Assembly (NCBI GenBank): GCA_964448015.1 | Contig: CAYUUV010000005.1 | Coordinates: 1 to 35,918, forward strand | DNA from: JACKGS01 sp964448015 | GTDB taxonomy: Bacteria; Patescibacteriota; Saccharimonadia; Saccharimonadales; UBA7683 | Direction of reading: 5' to 3' | Length of the DNA: 35,918 nt | Shown here: positions 6,879-13,557 of the stretch, one piece after another | Layout of the letters: each line of letters opens with the position of its first letter | How positions within the stretch are numbered: the stretch's first letter is position 1 | Translations under genes and position numbers: made by a program | Notes under the pieces: generated by a model | The model's database searches: none | Seen by the model: only the letters and a program-made list of their open reading frames with translations | Told to the model about the DNA's origin: nothing

Positions 6879-8528
6879 TTATTTAGATTTAATGCCCTTG
6901 TGCGTTAGATCAAACTTATCAAGATACTTACCAATCATCAGGCGAGTTTGTGCATTGAGGGCTGCCAGCGAACCATAGGCAATACTGGTAATCGGCAGGA
7001 GTAGCCATTGTAAAAGCATCAGAATATTTCTGTGGCGCTTGTAGCGTGCTGGACGAGGCGGTAGTAGCTTCATCGAAAGAAAAATCGACATGAAGAGACC
7101 GATCATTGCAAGAGTCTGCGCATAACTGGCAATAATTGGCAGCTGATGCGCCACAATACTCTTGTTGGCATTTGGACCGATAAGAAGCGGTATGCGAGCT
7201 GAAAGCAGCAGAAGAAGCGAGACGGTCGCCCAGCTCACATGTGTATCAAGTAACCGAAAGAATTTTGGTAAAAAGTTACTGAGCGGCACAATTCGATCTT
7301 TTTTAGGCCGAAAACCGATATTTGCAATATATGGTATATCAGAAGCACCGTATGCCCAGCGCCTCACTTGGGTAAATTGATCTTTCAATGTCGCCTTGTA
7401 GGTATCTGAAAGAACGGCGTCTTGGTAGGTTGGTGAATAAATGGGTATCACCTGATGATTACCCTTGAACGCAAAGTAACTTCGCCAGAATTGATGACCG
7501 TCTTCGACAATGGTACGAGTACTCCAGAAGTTTGTTTCAATCAGAGCATCAAGGCTTTGGGCATGGCTTGAAAAATTACGCAACAGATGCGGCCGCACCG
7601 ACTGAGTAATGGTAAAGAACGAATTACCGACCGCCAACACACGCATTGGTGCCGGTACATCCCAGATGTTGTTGGTATACAGTGCTAGTGGCTGATATGA
7701 ATGATGTTTGCGATCTTTGGTCAAAATATATGAATAACTCAGATGTGCAAAGTAGTTGTGATGTACTCTGTTATCGGCATCAAGGGTGGTAACAATCACC
7801 CGCTGTGGATTAATCTTTTGTTTTTTAAAATACGGCACCATCTGGCGAGCGGCCCACGTGACGTTGCCACCCTTGCCAATTACTTCTTCTGGCAGATCAT
7901 CAGGATGCTCAATAATTTGGGCATGCATAAATTTTTTACCAAAGTCAGCCACCAGTCGCTGGGCAGTAGTCCGGGGTACTTCACCGCCGCGTTTTTCATA
8001 AGCAATCACCAGCACAATTTGCTGAGCATCATATTCCGAATCAACTAACGACTTGAGTGTTGGCGCCACCACTTCATACGATTCTTTCCACATAGGTACA
8101 ATCACAAACTGAATCAGGTCGCGTGGTTTTAGATCATGCAGATCACCATCAGCGGCATATTCGCGCAGATTTAACAGATGAATTTTATCTTCTTTTGTAA
8201 CGCGCCCCATACCCTGCATGGCATCTATCGACTGTTCAGGCTCTTCAAGATGTGCAAGCCACTCCAGCCAGGGAATCTTGGCAGATTGCTTCATTTTCTG
8301 ATACCCCTGCAGGGTACGAAATGCCATACCCACCGCGCGGTAAAACCATCCCATCATAAAGAAGAGAATGAATATCGCTGCAAGGCGCGAGGTTTTGTCC
8401 AGAATACTCAGCACAATTGGTAGAGCTAGCATTGACCAACTAACTGTACCGGGCAGAATTTCAAACAAACGATATTTCAGCGTTCGCTTGCCAATCGGAA
8501 TTTCAAGCTCACGCGGAAAATGGCTCAT
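6879..8528 (-). CDS. membrane glycosyltransferase, GT2-like (processive type motifs)
   Basis: A 549-residue integral membrane protein with N-terminal membrane helices at about 28-60, a cytosolic GT-A domain and C-terminal helices at about 420-525. Catalytic features are a DAD in TTLDADN (250-252), VED at 341-343 and QVRRW at 387-391. Together these are the D,D,ED and Q(Q/R)xRW pattern of family 2 synthases such as cellulose or hyaluronan synthase. It probably polymerises or transfers a sugar at the inner face of the membrane for a surface polysaccharide; the sugar is unknown. The start lies 2 nt after the stop of the small membrane protein gene upstream, so the two are an operon. Confidence 0.85.
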   Translation of the reverse strand: MSHFPRELEIPIGKRTLKYRLFEILPGTVSWSMLALPIVLSILDKTSRLAAIFILFFMMGWFYRAVGMAFRTLQGYQKMKQSAKIPWLEWLAHLEEPEQSIDAMQGMGRVTKEDKIHLLNLREYAADGDLHDLKPRDLIQFVIVPMWKESYEVVAPTLKSLVDSEYDAQQIVLVIAYEKRGGEVPRTTAQRLVADFGKKFMHAQIIEHPDDLPEEVIGKGGNVTWAARQMVPYFKKQKINPQRVIVTTLDADNRVHHNYFAHLSYSYILTKDRKHHSYQPLALYTNNIWDVPAPMRVLAVGNSFFTITQSVRPHLLRNFSSHAQSLDALIETNFWSTRTIVEDGHQFWRSYFAFKGNHQVIPIYSPTYQDAVLSDTYKATLKDQFTQVRRWAYGASDIPYIANIGFRPKKDRIVPLSNFLPKFFRLLDTHVSWATVSLLLLLSARIPLLIGPNANKSIVAHQLPIIASYAQTLAMIGLFMSIFLSMKLLPPRPARYKRHRNILMLLQWLLLPITSIAYGSLAALNAQTRLMIGKYLDKFDLTHKGIKSK

Positions 8529-8530
8529 AT

Positions 8531-8893
8531 TTATACTCGGCTCACCAGATCAAGCAAGGCATGCATGACGAGAAATGAGATAGTTGCAATAACAAGATAA
8601 GTGATTAAAACGCCGCCCGCAAATAGTCGGTTACCCTTATGCAGACGAATCGCCAAAAATACCGAGGCCCCGGCACCAAGTAGTGCAAACAGCACAAAAC
8701 TATACAATGAATACCAATGAGCAGACTGCAGCACCGTTCCATCATGCACTACATACTGCACCGGCACTTTAAAATCATGGCTACGCAACCGCACAAGAGT
8801 ACTAACGCTATTAACAATGGCGAGCACCACGCAAAAAATACTGAGTATCAGAATCGGTCGATCTTTTGTAAATTGCTGTGTTTCGTGCTTCAT
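8531..8893 (-). CDS. small three-helix membrane protein
   Basis: A 120-residue protein with predicted membrane helices near 13-33, 62-82 and 90-115, and an extracytoplasmic loop (RSHDFKVPVQYVVHDGTVLQSAHW) between the first two. No family is recognised. It is translationally linked to the glycosyltransferase gene 2 nt downstream, so it may be a partner subunit of that enzyme (inference from context). Confidence 0.75.
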   Translation of the reverse strand: MKHETQQFTKDRPILILSIFCVVLAIVNSVSTLVRLRSHDFKVPVQYVVHDGTVLQSAHWYSLYSFVLFALLGAGASVFLAIRLHKGNRLFAGGVLITYLVIATISFLVMHALLDLVSRV

Positions 8894-8906
8894 GAGATTA
8901 GTCTTT

Positions 8907-8912
8907 ATTATA
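8907..8912 (-). promoter_or_regulatory. -10 box of the membrane protein/glycosyltransferase operon
   Basis: On the minus strand a perfect TATAAT lies 13 nt before the ATG at 8893, predicting a very short leader of about 6 nt. No good -35 is seen. Confidence 0.55.
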
Positions 8913-8979
8913 CTCTATAATCGTGTAAATGATGATGTCTGGGAGGCCTGAAATTAGGAAATCGTACCCCTTGCTTGCC

Positions 8980-9092
8980 CATCCTCCGCAGTAGCTCTTT
9001 TGGTGCGAGTAGAGAGAATCGAACTCTCGCCTCAACCTTGGGAAGGTCACGTTCTACCACTGAACTATACTCGCATACAGCTACGGAGGATG
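8980..9092. other. leader-trailer stem enclosing tRNA-Gly
   Basis: CATCCTCCG-CAG-TAGCT at 8980-8996 and AGCTACGGAGGATG at 9079-9092 are complementary over 9+5 bp with a CAG bulge. They flank tRNA-Gly closely, so the precursor RNA can form a long stem on top of the acceptor stem. Confidence 0.65.
9001..9074 (-). tRNA. tRNA-Gly(CCC)
   Basis: The minus-strand cloverleaf has acceptor GCGAGTA/TACTCGC, anticodon loop TTCCCAA (CCC), T loop TTCGATT and encoded ACCA. The D arm is the short glycine type (AGTTCAGTGGTAGAAC). Confidence 0.95.
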
Positions 9093-9112
9093 GAGGAAGC
9101 AAATGTACTACC

Positions 9113-9118
9113 ATTATA
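9113..9118 (-). promoter_or_regulatory. -10 box for tRNA-Gly
   Basis: A perfect TATAAT on the minus strand lies about 40 nt before the mature tRNA, so the primary transcript would contain the leader half of the flanking stem. The -35 is weak. Confidence 0.5.
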
Positions 9119-9290
9119 CTAATCTCGCTTCACCGTCACTACGAAGGATACAAGAAGGTTGCCTATTAGCCACTATACGATACCCGCGTGGAGTAATTTT
9201 CAATTTCTAATTTTACAATTTTCAATCAATTTGCAATGATTTATTGTTTCATTGATTATTGAATGAGCATTAAAAATTGATAATTGACTG

Positions 9291-9367
9291 TGGAGCCACC
9301 TCGGAGATTCGAACTCCGGACCCCCGCTTTACGAAAGCGATGCTCTGGCCAACTGAGCTAAGGTGGC
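9291..9367 (-). tRNA. tRNA-Thr(CGT)
   Basis: Cloverleaf on the minus strand: acceptor GCCACCT/AGGTGGC, anticodon loop TTCGTAA (CGT), T arm with TTCGAAT, discriminator T and encoded CCA. Confidence 0.95.
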
Positions 9368-9378
9368 GTAACCAATGT

Positions 9379-9407
9379 ATTATACCAAGTCCCTACGGTT
9401 TTCTAAA
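9379..9407 (-). promoter_or_regulatory. promoter of tRNA-Thr
   Basis: TTTAGA, 17 nt, then TATAAT with an extended TGG in front (TGGTATAAT), 11 nt before the tRNA 5' end. Confidence 0.65.
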
Positions 9408-9531
9408 CTACTCAAGCCATTGCATTACAGATGAAAAATTGCTATCATATGCTAGTCTTTGCAGCTGAAGACCAAAAGTAAAAATAAAGCGAATGCGACT
9501 TTTTACTTTTGAGAGGAGGAACATAGCATTA

Positions 9532-9597
9532 GGTGTAGCTGGCCTAACACGCCTCCCTGTCACGGAGGAGATCGTCCCGACTAAGTCGGGATCGGGC
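9532..9597 (+). pseudogene. truncated tRNA-Asp copy with replaced T arm
   Basis: Bases 9532-9574 are identical over 43 nt to 9639-9681 of the intact tRNA-Asp gene, covering the D arm, anticodon arm with GTC, and variable region. The acceptor stem is missing on both sides. The T arm is replaced by a perfect hairpin TCCCGAC-TAA-GTCGGGA at about 9575-9591, similar to the dispersed palindromes nearby. It cannot be a working tRNA. It looks like a partial duplication into which a palindromic repeat has been joined. Confidence 0.85.
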
Positions 9598-9630
9598 ATT
9601 AACAATTTTATTTTTGAGATCCTATCTCGC

Positions 9631-9708
9631 GGGCTCGTGGTGTAGCTGGCCTAACACGCCTCCCTGTCACGGAGGAGATCGCCGGTTCGAATCCGGTCGG
9701 GCCCGCCA
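9631..9708 (+). tRNA. tRNA-Asp(GTC)
   Basis: Plus-strand cloverleaf: acceptor GGGCTCG/CGGGCCC (one U-G pair), anticodon loop CTGTCAC (GTC), T arm CCGG-TTCGAAT-CCGG and encoded CCA. The loop carries U33-G34-U35, the recognition triplet of Tgt. It is the only tRNA on the plus strand here and lies 57 nt after its truncated copy. Confidence 0.95.
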
Positions 9709-9845
9709 GATAGCATCTTAAATCTAATCTCAACTATAGGACCCCGTCTCACCCCGTACTTTTGGGAGATTAGGGTATTTGGAGTAGCTCATGGTCATAG
9801 CTTAGATCCCTGTTTAGGTGGTTCCAAGCTGTTGAGACATTACGG
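9709..9845. other. non-coding stretch between tRNA-Asp and the MITE
   Basis: It holds an 8-bp inverted repeat CTAATCTC/GAGATTAG (9724-9731 and 9766-9773) and otherwise nothing I can assign. No open frame of note is present. Confidence 0.5.
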
Positions 9846-10012
9846 AACCTGAGTCTCAAAACTCATGCAGCGTCATCCCTGCGACCCGTGCCTCGTAGCC
9901 TTTGGCGAAGTGGTAAGGCAGGGATCCAGTACTAAAACTAGATTCCCGCCGGAGTTTATGCTGAACTTGATTCAGTACGGGAATGACAAACCGGGTTTTT
10001 GAGACTCAGGTT
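9846..10012. mobile_element. MITE-like element with 16-bp terminal inverted repeats
   Basis: The 167-bp segment begins AACCTGAGTCTCAAAA (9846-9861) and ends with its exact complement TTTTGAGACTCAGGTT. It is flanked on both sides by the direct repeat TACGG (9841-9845 and 10013-10017), a likely 5-bp target-site duplication. The inside holds two facing hairpin repeats: GTCATCCCTGC...GCAGGGATCC and GATTCCCGCC...GGGAATGAC. No coding capacity is seen. It lies 10 bp before the -35 of the next gene. Confidence 0.75.
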
Positions 10013-10022
10013 TACGGAAATC

Positions 10023-10051
10023 TTGACTTTGTGGTATTTTTATGCTATTAT
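10023..10051 (+). promoter_or_regulatory. promoter of the cupin/oxygenase-like gene
   Basis: TTGACT (10023-10028), 17 nt, then TATTAT (10046-10051) with a TGC extension. Transcription should start near 10058, giving a leader of about 18 nt. The MITE ends 10 bp upstream. Confidence 0.8.
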
Positions 10052-10075
10052 TGTAATATACTAAAAGAAATAAAA

Positions 10076-10837
10076 ATGTCAGAACAATCGTCAGAAATAC
10101 CAGTAGTCACTAGCTCCGATGAACAGTACCAGCAGCCCCCTGCTGTTAGTTTTGAGCTTCTGCCGGGAACTGAGCTAAATACCGCTCAGGAATTTCAGCG
10201 CGTCGAGGCATGGCAACAGTCGGGAGACTGTGAACCACCAGGGGTCATTGGGACGGTAACGGTAGATCCCGCAATTATTCATCACCTTGCAGAAAATATA
10301 CACGGTGACTATGTCATGCTCTTAGGTGCACAAGCCTTCTCACCTGATACAGAAGTCGCACAAAAAGTGGCAAATGGCGAAGAAATAGACCTCATTGAAG
10401 CTGAGTCACGACGGTTACTGCAAGAATTGTACGACAACTTCTCTCAGCTTGTACTGGCAGATATCGCACGTGCCGACCCCAACCCACATGAAGAACTGAC
10501 ATTTACCGGACAAGGAACATCACTTGGTAAATTTGAAAATGATGATGTACCGCACTGTGATAACCCGGAAGAAAAGAATATTCGCTACATCGTCACACTC
10601 GTCGGCCCTACGACCGTCTTTTACAAAGGTCATCTACCGAGTACACTCTTCAACAGTTCTGGAGAACTGACGCACGGTGAAGAACTTCCAGCCACTACAG
10701 AAAAAGTACCGCCGCTGGTTGGCGAAGTGGTGCGTTTCACCAGTCAGGATCCTCATGCAATCCCAGAAATTGACGCACCAGCATTTCGCTTAGTTCTTGA
10801 CGCAACGCTCGAAATTACTAATAAATCTACGAGTTAA
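10076..10837 (+). CDS. cupin/2OG-oxygenase-like protein, possibly DUF1826-like
   Basis: A 253-residue cytosolic protein. The first ATG after the predicted transcription start is 10076 (MSEQSSEIP), and the longer reading would run back through the promoter and MITE. The C-terminal half has a pattern like double-stranded beta-helix metalloproteins: PHCDNPEEKNIRYIVTLVGPTTVFYKG, then LVGEVVRFTSQDPHAIPE. HxD in the first motif and the later His could bind one metal, and the arrangement resembles DUF1826. This is motif-level similarity only. The N-terminal 60 residues are acidic and low in complexity. It converges with the parvulin gene, 9 nt away. Confidence 0.75.
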   Translation: MSEQSSEIPVVTSSDEQYQQPPAVSFELLPGTELNTAQEFQRVEAWQQSGDCEPPGVIGTVTVDPAIIHHLAENIHGDYVMLLGAQAFSPDTEVAQKVANGEEIDLIEAESRRLLQELYDNFSQLVLADIARADPNPHEELTFTGQGTSLGKFENDDVPHCDNPEEKNIRYIVTLVGPTTVFYKGHLPSTLFNSSGELTHGEELPATTEKVPPLVGEVVRFTSQDPHAIPEIDAPAFRLVLDATLEITNKSTS

Positions 10838-10846
10838 CACGAAAAA

Positions 10847-11899
10847 CTACTCTGAAGTGATGTCGTTGAGCTTAATGTATTCTTTTACTTTGTTTTGATC
10901 TTGATAGTCTTTGAGATACTGAGCCATATCTTTCACGCTGATACGTATAATTGCAACTTTTGCCCGATTTTCGTCAACCTTTTCGGTAACCGTTACAATA
11001 AAGTAGTCACCAGGTGTCGTAATAACACCGCTCACTTCGCCCGCTTTCAGCGCAAAAACCGCTTCCACTACTTCAGCTGGTAGGTTTGCGTGTTCCTTCT
11101 CAACAACACCAATGTCGCCGCCAAGCGGTTTTGTTTCAAGATCGTCCGAAGCTACCGTTGCAACATCAGTAAATGACTGGCCAGCGCGAATTTGTGCCAG
11201 TGCCGTCTCGGCTCGCTTGGGTGCGTCTTTATCAAGCTGGTGAGCAACTTTTTGCCGTAAAATCGAATCCTGGATGTAGCGCCGCAGTTCAGATTCGGTA
11301 AAATCAAAATTTTCACCAAGAATTTGCGTCAGATTACCGCCACTCGACTTAATACGGGCAACAACGTCGTCAATTTCTTTTTCTGCCACCGATATGTTTT
11401 CTTGAGCAGCAAAACTGTGCGCAATAGTATTCGTCAAGGCTTTATCGAGTGCTGAACGTTTCAGGTATTCTATTTGCCGTTTACCGTCTGGTGATTTCAA
11501 GTCGGTGGTCCCGTATTTCTCCTGCCAATGCAGCGAGGACTTCAATTCAAACAGATAACTTTCGTACGAGGTCGTATCCCCCGCGACTTTTGCAACCGGA
11601 AACGGTAAAATTTGGGTGACCCGATAGGTAAAATCACTGGTACTCTGACGCTTGTACAACTGAAGGCCAGTCACTAAGCCCAGCAACAGTAAAGCTGTCA
11701 AAGTGATTAAGAGTGAAATAATGGTAATGCGGTGTTTGGAACGATGAAATGGGTACTTAAACTGACGGCCGCGGCTTAGCACTGCATCTCTATGATTAGA
11801 AACCGTGTCATTCGTCACCCGCTGTGCGGTACTTGATTCATGCACCTCAGGTTCTTTGGCGGTTTTTTTAAATTTATTCGATATCGCTAGCTTCTTCAT
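10847..11899 (-). CDS. membrane-anchored parvulin-type peptidyl-prolyl isomerase (PrsA/SurA-like)
   Basis: This 350-residue protein should help fold exported proteins outside the membrane. The N-terminal 50 residues are cytosolic and basic (YPFHRSKHR), one membrane helix spans about 57-80, then comes a SurA-N-like helical region at about 95-225. A parvulin domain at about 228-320 has RAGQSFTDVA, GGDIGVVE, LPAEVVEAVFALKAGEVSGVITTPGDYFIVTV. It is anchored by a helix instead of a lipoprotein Cys. The start overlaps the end of the PH-domain gene by 26 nt, which indicates an operon. Pilins and the Ig-repeat surface protein are plausible clients (inference). Confidence 0.88.
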   Translation of the reverse strand: MKKLAISNKFKKTAKEPEVHESSTAQRVTNDTVSNHRDAVLSRGRQFKYPFHRSKHRITIISLLITLTALLLLGLVTGLQLYKRQSTSDFTYRVTQILPFPVAKVAGDTTSYESYLFELKSSLHWQEKYGTTDLKSPDGKRQIEYLKRSALDKALTNTIAHSFAAQENISVAEKEIDDVVARIKSSGGNLTQILGENFDFTESELRRYIQDSILRQKVAHQLDKDAPKRAETALAQIRAGQSFTDVATVASDDLETKPLGGDIGVVEKEHANLPAEVVEAVFALKAGEVSGVITTPGDYFIVTVTEKVDENRAKVAIIRISVKDMAQYLKDYQDQNKVKEYIKLNDITSE

Positions 11900-12416
11900 T
11901 CAGCTCTACTCCGCTTTCTTTTATGGCGCTGACTATTTTAGATTGTGTATGGGCAGGTTTGGGCACTTTGGTAATCAGAAAGTCACCCACCAAAGTTTGT
12001 ATAATTATTGTACCAAATCCGAGCACGGTTTCTAGCATTCCGGTTATCTCATAGTTAACGCTCAAGATACGGCCAAGATTGATGTCATTAACGCTACGAC
12101 TTTTGAATATACCTTTTTGCTTAATTTGCAGAAATCGCTGGTTGGTCACAATACAGACGCTGTAGTTCCAGCCGATCCAGTAGTAAAAGAACCCTACAAG
12201 TCCAATTGCAAAACCAATACCAATGGGCGTGAAGAATTCTTGAAAGAAGTCCCCCATGGTTACGGTATCACTACTGGTGAACATGCCGACCAGCGCACCG
12301 ATCAGGAGAGTCAGCATGACAATAATGAAGCCTTTGCGCATTACAATTGGGTGGCGTTTGAATACAAAAAGTACGTCTTCATCTTTAAATTGCCCCGGAA
12401 AGCTCGATTGTGCCAT
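11874..12416 (-). CDS. bacterial PH-domain membrane protein (YdbS-like)
   Basis: The protein has 180 residues from ATG 12416 (MAQSSFPG). Two membrane helices lie near 28-48 and 62-86, followed by a bPH_2 domain (VTNQRFLQIKQKGIFKSRSVNDINLGRILSVNY...GFGTIIIQT) at about 90-165. Proteins of this family sit in the membrane with unclear roles. ATG 12416 is chosen over the GTG two codons upstream because TATACT (12424-12429 on the minus strand) ends 7 nt before it, implying a leaderless message. Heptamer repeats lie where the -35 would be. The parvulin gene overlaps its 3' end. Confidence 0.85.
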   Translation of the reverse strand: MAQSSFPGQFKDEDVLFVFKRHPIVMRKGFIIVMLTLLIGALVGMFTSSDTVTMGDFFQEFFTPIGIGFAIGLVGFFYYWIGWNYSVCIVTNQRFLQIKQKGIFKSRSVNDINLGRILSVNYEITGMLETVLGFGTIIIQTLVGDFLITKVPKPAHTQSKIVSAIKESGVELNEEASDIE

Positions 12417-12423
12417 AAGCACT

Positions 12424-12429
12424 AGTATA
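12424..12429 (-). promoter_or_regulatory. -10 box for the PH-domain/parvulin operon
   Basis: TATACT on the minus strand lies 7 nt before ATG 12416. The -35 position falls in the heptamer tandem repeat at 12441-12475. Confidence 0.55.
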
Positions 12430-12440
12430 CAGGAATTATA

Positions 12441-12475
12441 GGTTATAGGTTAGAGGTTAGAGGTTGTAGTTTAGA
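12441..12475. repeat. heptamer tandem repeat, GGTTAGA type
   Basis: Five units of 7 bp: GGTTATA, GGTTAGA, GGTTAGA, GGTTGTA, GTTTAGA. It lies directly upstream of the -10 box of the PH-domain gene. Confidence 0.75.
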
Positions 12476-12657
12476 GGGTGGAGTATGGAGTGAGAAGAAG
12501 CTGTTTAAAGATTGGTTGGTGAAACTGTTTGCTACTGAATGAGGGCAAACGAGATGCGAGGATCAGATATCGTAGAGACTACGGTTCGTTTTTTTACGGT
12601 AGTAGCGCGAGATAAACAGATTTAAGTTTTTCAGTGACGGTGTCAAAAGATGAAACA
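12476..12657. other. non-coding spacer
   Basis: No gene is seen. A small CGTAG/CTACG hairpin near 12570-12582 precedes a T-rich stretch, which could be a weak terminator. A fifth, more diverged member of the following 36-bp repeats may lie around 12620-12657. Confidence 0.4.
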
Positions 12658-12790
12658 ACGTGATTATTTTCGGTGGCAATGCCACGAGAACAGCGTGAAT
12701 TTTTCAGTGGTATCCCGCGAAATATAATTAATGTGAATTTTTCGTGGCGTGCCACGAGATGAACGAAGTGAATTTTTCGTGGTATCCCCA
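12658..12790. repeat. degenerate repeats derived from the tRNA-Arg 3' end
   Basis: Four units of about 36 bp start at GTGATTATTTTC (12660), GTGAATTTTTC (12695), GTGAATTTTTC (12733) and GTGAATTTTTC (12768). They alternate: units 1 and 3 have a hairpin (TGGCAATGCCA, CGTGGCGTGCCACG), while units 2 and 4 have GTGGTATCCC. Unit 4 runs into the tRNA-Arg gene, where TGGTATCCCCA is the complement of its 3' end and CCA. The repeating pair is therefore about 73 bp long. Confidence 0.7.
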
Positions 12791-12854
12791 CTACGATTCG
12801 AACGTAGATCTACTCCTTAGGACGGAGGTATTCTATCCATTGAACTATGGGGAC
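12780..12854 (-). tRNA. tRNA-Arg(CCT)
   Basis: Minus-strand cloverleaf: acceptor GTCCCCA/TGGGGAT, anticodon loop GTCCTAA (CCT), T arm TACG-TTCGAAT-CGTA, discriminator A and encoded CCA. Confidence 0.93.
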
Positions 12855-12870
12855 TCGTCGAAGCTGACGC

Positions 12871-12902
12871 ATCTTACTTTCGTTTTGAAACTAGTTTCAA
12901 AA
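12871..12902 (-). promoter_or_regulatory. promoter of tRNA-Arg overlapped by a 20-bp palindrome
   Basis: TTGAAA and TAAGAT are 18 nt apart on the minus strand, upstream of the tRNA. The perfect palindrome TTTTGAAACTAGTTTCAAAA (12883-12902) covers the -35 and most of the spacer. Its core TTGAAACT-AGTTTCAA is made of the same two octamers that end the 38-bp palindrome beside the PaaX/Cas2-fold gene. Confidence 0.6.
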
Positions 12903-12930
12903 GCTTTGTTTGACGCTATGCTCCTCCTCT

Positions 12931-12968
12931 CAAATTGAAAAAGTCGTTCTACTTTGTTTTTCAATTTG
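12931..12968. terminator. 12-bp inverted repeat after ndk
   Basis: CAAATTGAAAAA (12931-12942) and TTTTTCAATTTG (12957-12968) form a perfect 12-bp stem with a 14-nt loop, 27 nt after the ndk stop. It probably ends or protects the ndk transcript, though no T run follows the stem on the minus strand. Confidence 0.5.
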
Positions 12969-12995
12969 GTTGAGGACACCCCTCAGTATATCAGC

Positions 12996-13535
12996 TTATT
13001 TTCTAGATGTGCTTGGTCGCGGTTTTCCAACCACCCTACCACGGACCACAGGACCTTGAGCGGTGTCGTAATCACCGTAGATTTCATCATCCGCAAACCA
13101 CAACTTGATCTCTTGCTCTGCTTCTTCTGGATTACCCGAAGCGTGCACAATATTCGGTAATGTCGCGCCAATTGGATTACTGTAACCCCTTGTTATATGC
13201 GTGTAGTCACCTCGGATCGTACCAGGTGCTGAATCTTTCGGATCAGTAGTCCCAACCATTTTTCGAACATGCGAAACCACCTCGATACCTTCAAGCGCAA
13301 ACGCAATAACGGGAGTTTCAGTCATTTGCTTGAGAGTCACATTATAAATATCCTCTCCCCACCTACTGATGAGGCCACTGATACCTTCGTAATGCTTGTG
13401 AAAATGAAGCTCATCTGGAGCGATCATCTTCATGGCAACAATTTTGAGCCCTGCACGTTCAAATCTTGTGATAACTTCGCCAATAATTCCGCGCTGTATT
13501 GTGTCTGGCTTCAAAATAATCAGTGTTCGTTCCAT
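12996..13535 (-). CDS. ndk: nucleoside diphosphate kinase
   Basis: This 179-residue cytosolic enzyme moves the gamma-phosphate among nucleoside triphosphates through a phospho-histidine. The active-site H131 is in NIVHASGNPEEAEQEIKLWF. The N-terminal ERTLIILKPDTIQRGIIGEVI, the MVGTTDPKDSAPGTIRGD loop and Kpn-like SNPIGATLPN are all present. It is longer than the usual 140-150 residues because of an insert near 65-75 and a basic C-terminal tail (GRVVGKPRPSTSRK). A strong AAGGAG Shine-Dalgarno site lies 5-6 nt before ATG. uppP ends 22 nt upstream on the same strand, so they may be cotranscribed. Confidence 0.95.
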   Translation of the reverse strand: MERTLIILKPDTIQRGIIGEVITRFERAGLKIVAMKMIAPDELHFHKHYEGISGLISRWGEDIYNVTLKQMTETPVIAFALEGIEVVSHVRKMVGTTDPKDSAPGTIRGDYTHITRGYSNPIGATLPNIVHASGNPEEAEQEIKLWFADDEIYGDYDTAQGPVVRGRVVGKPRPSTSRK

Positions 13536-13557
13536 GCATCTCCTTTTTTATCATTCT

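Noticed and set aside
9408..9605. Open frame across the truncated tRNA-Asp copy
   Set aside because: It is made of tRNA and repeat sequence.
9983..10075. Longer N-terminus of the cupin-like protein
   Set aside because: It would be encoded by the MITE end and the promoter. The ATG at 10076 follows the predicted transcription start.
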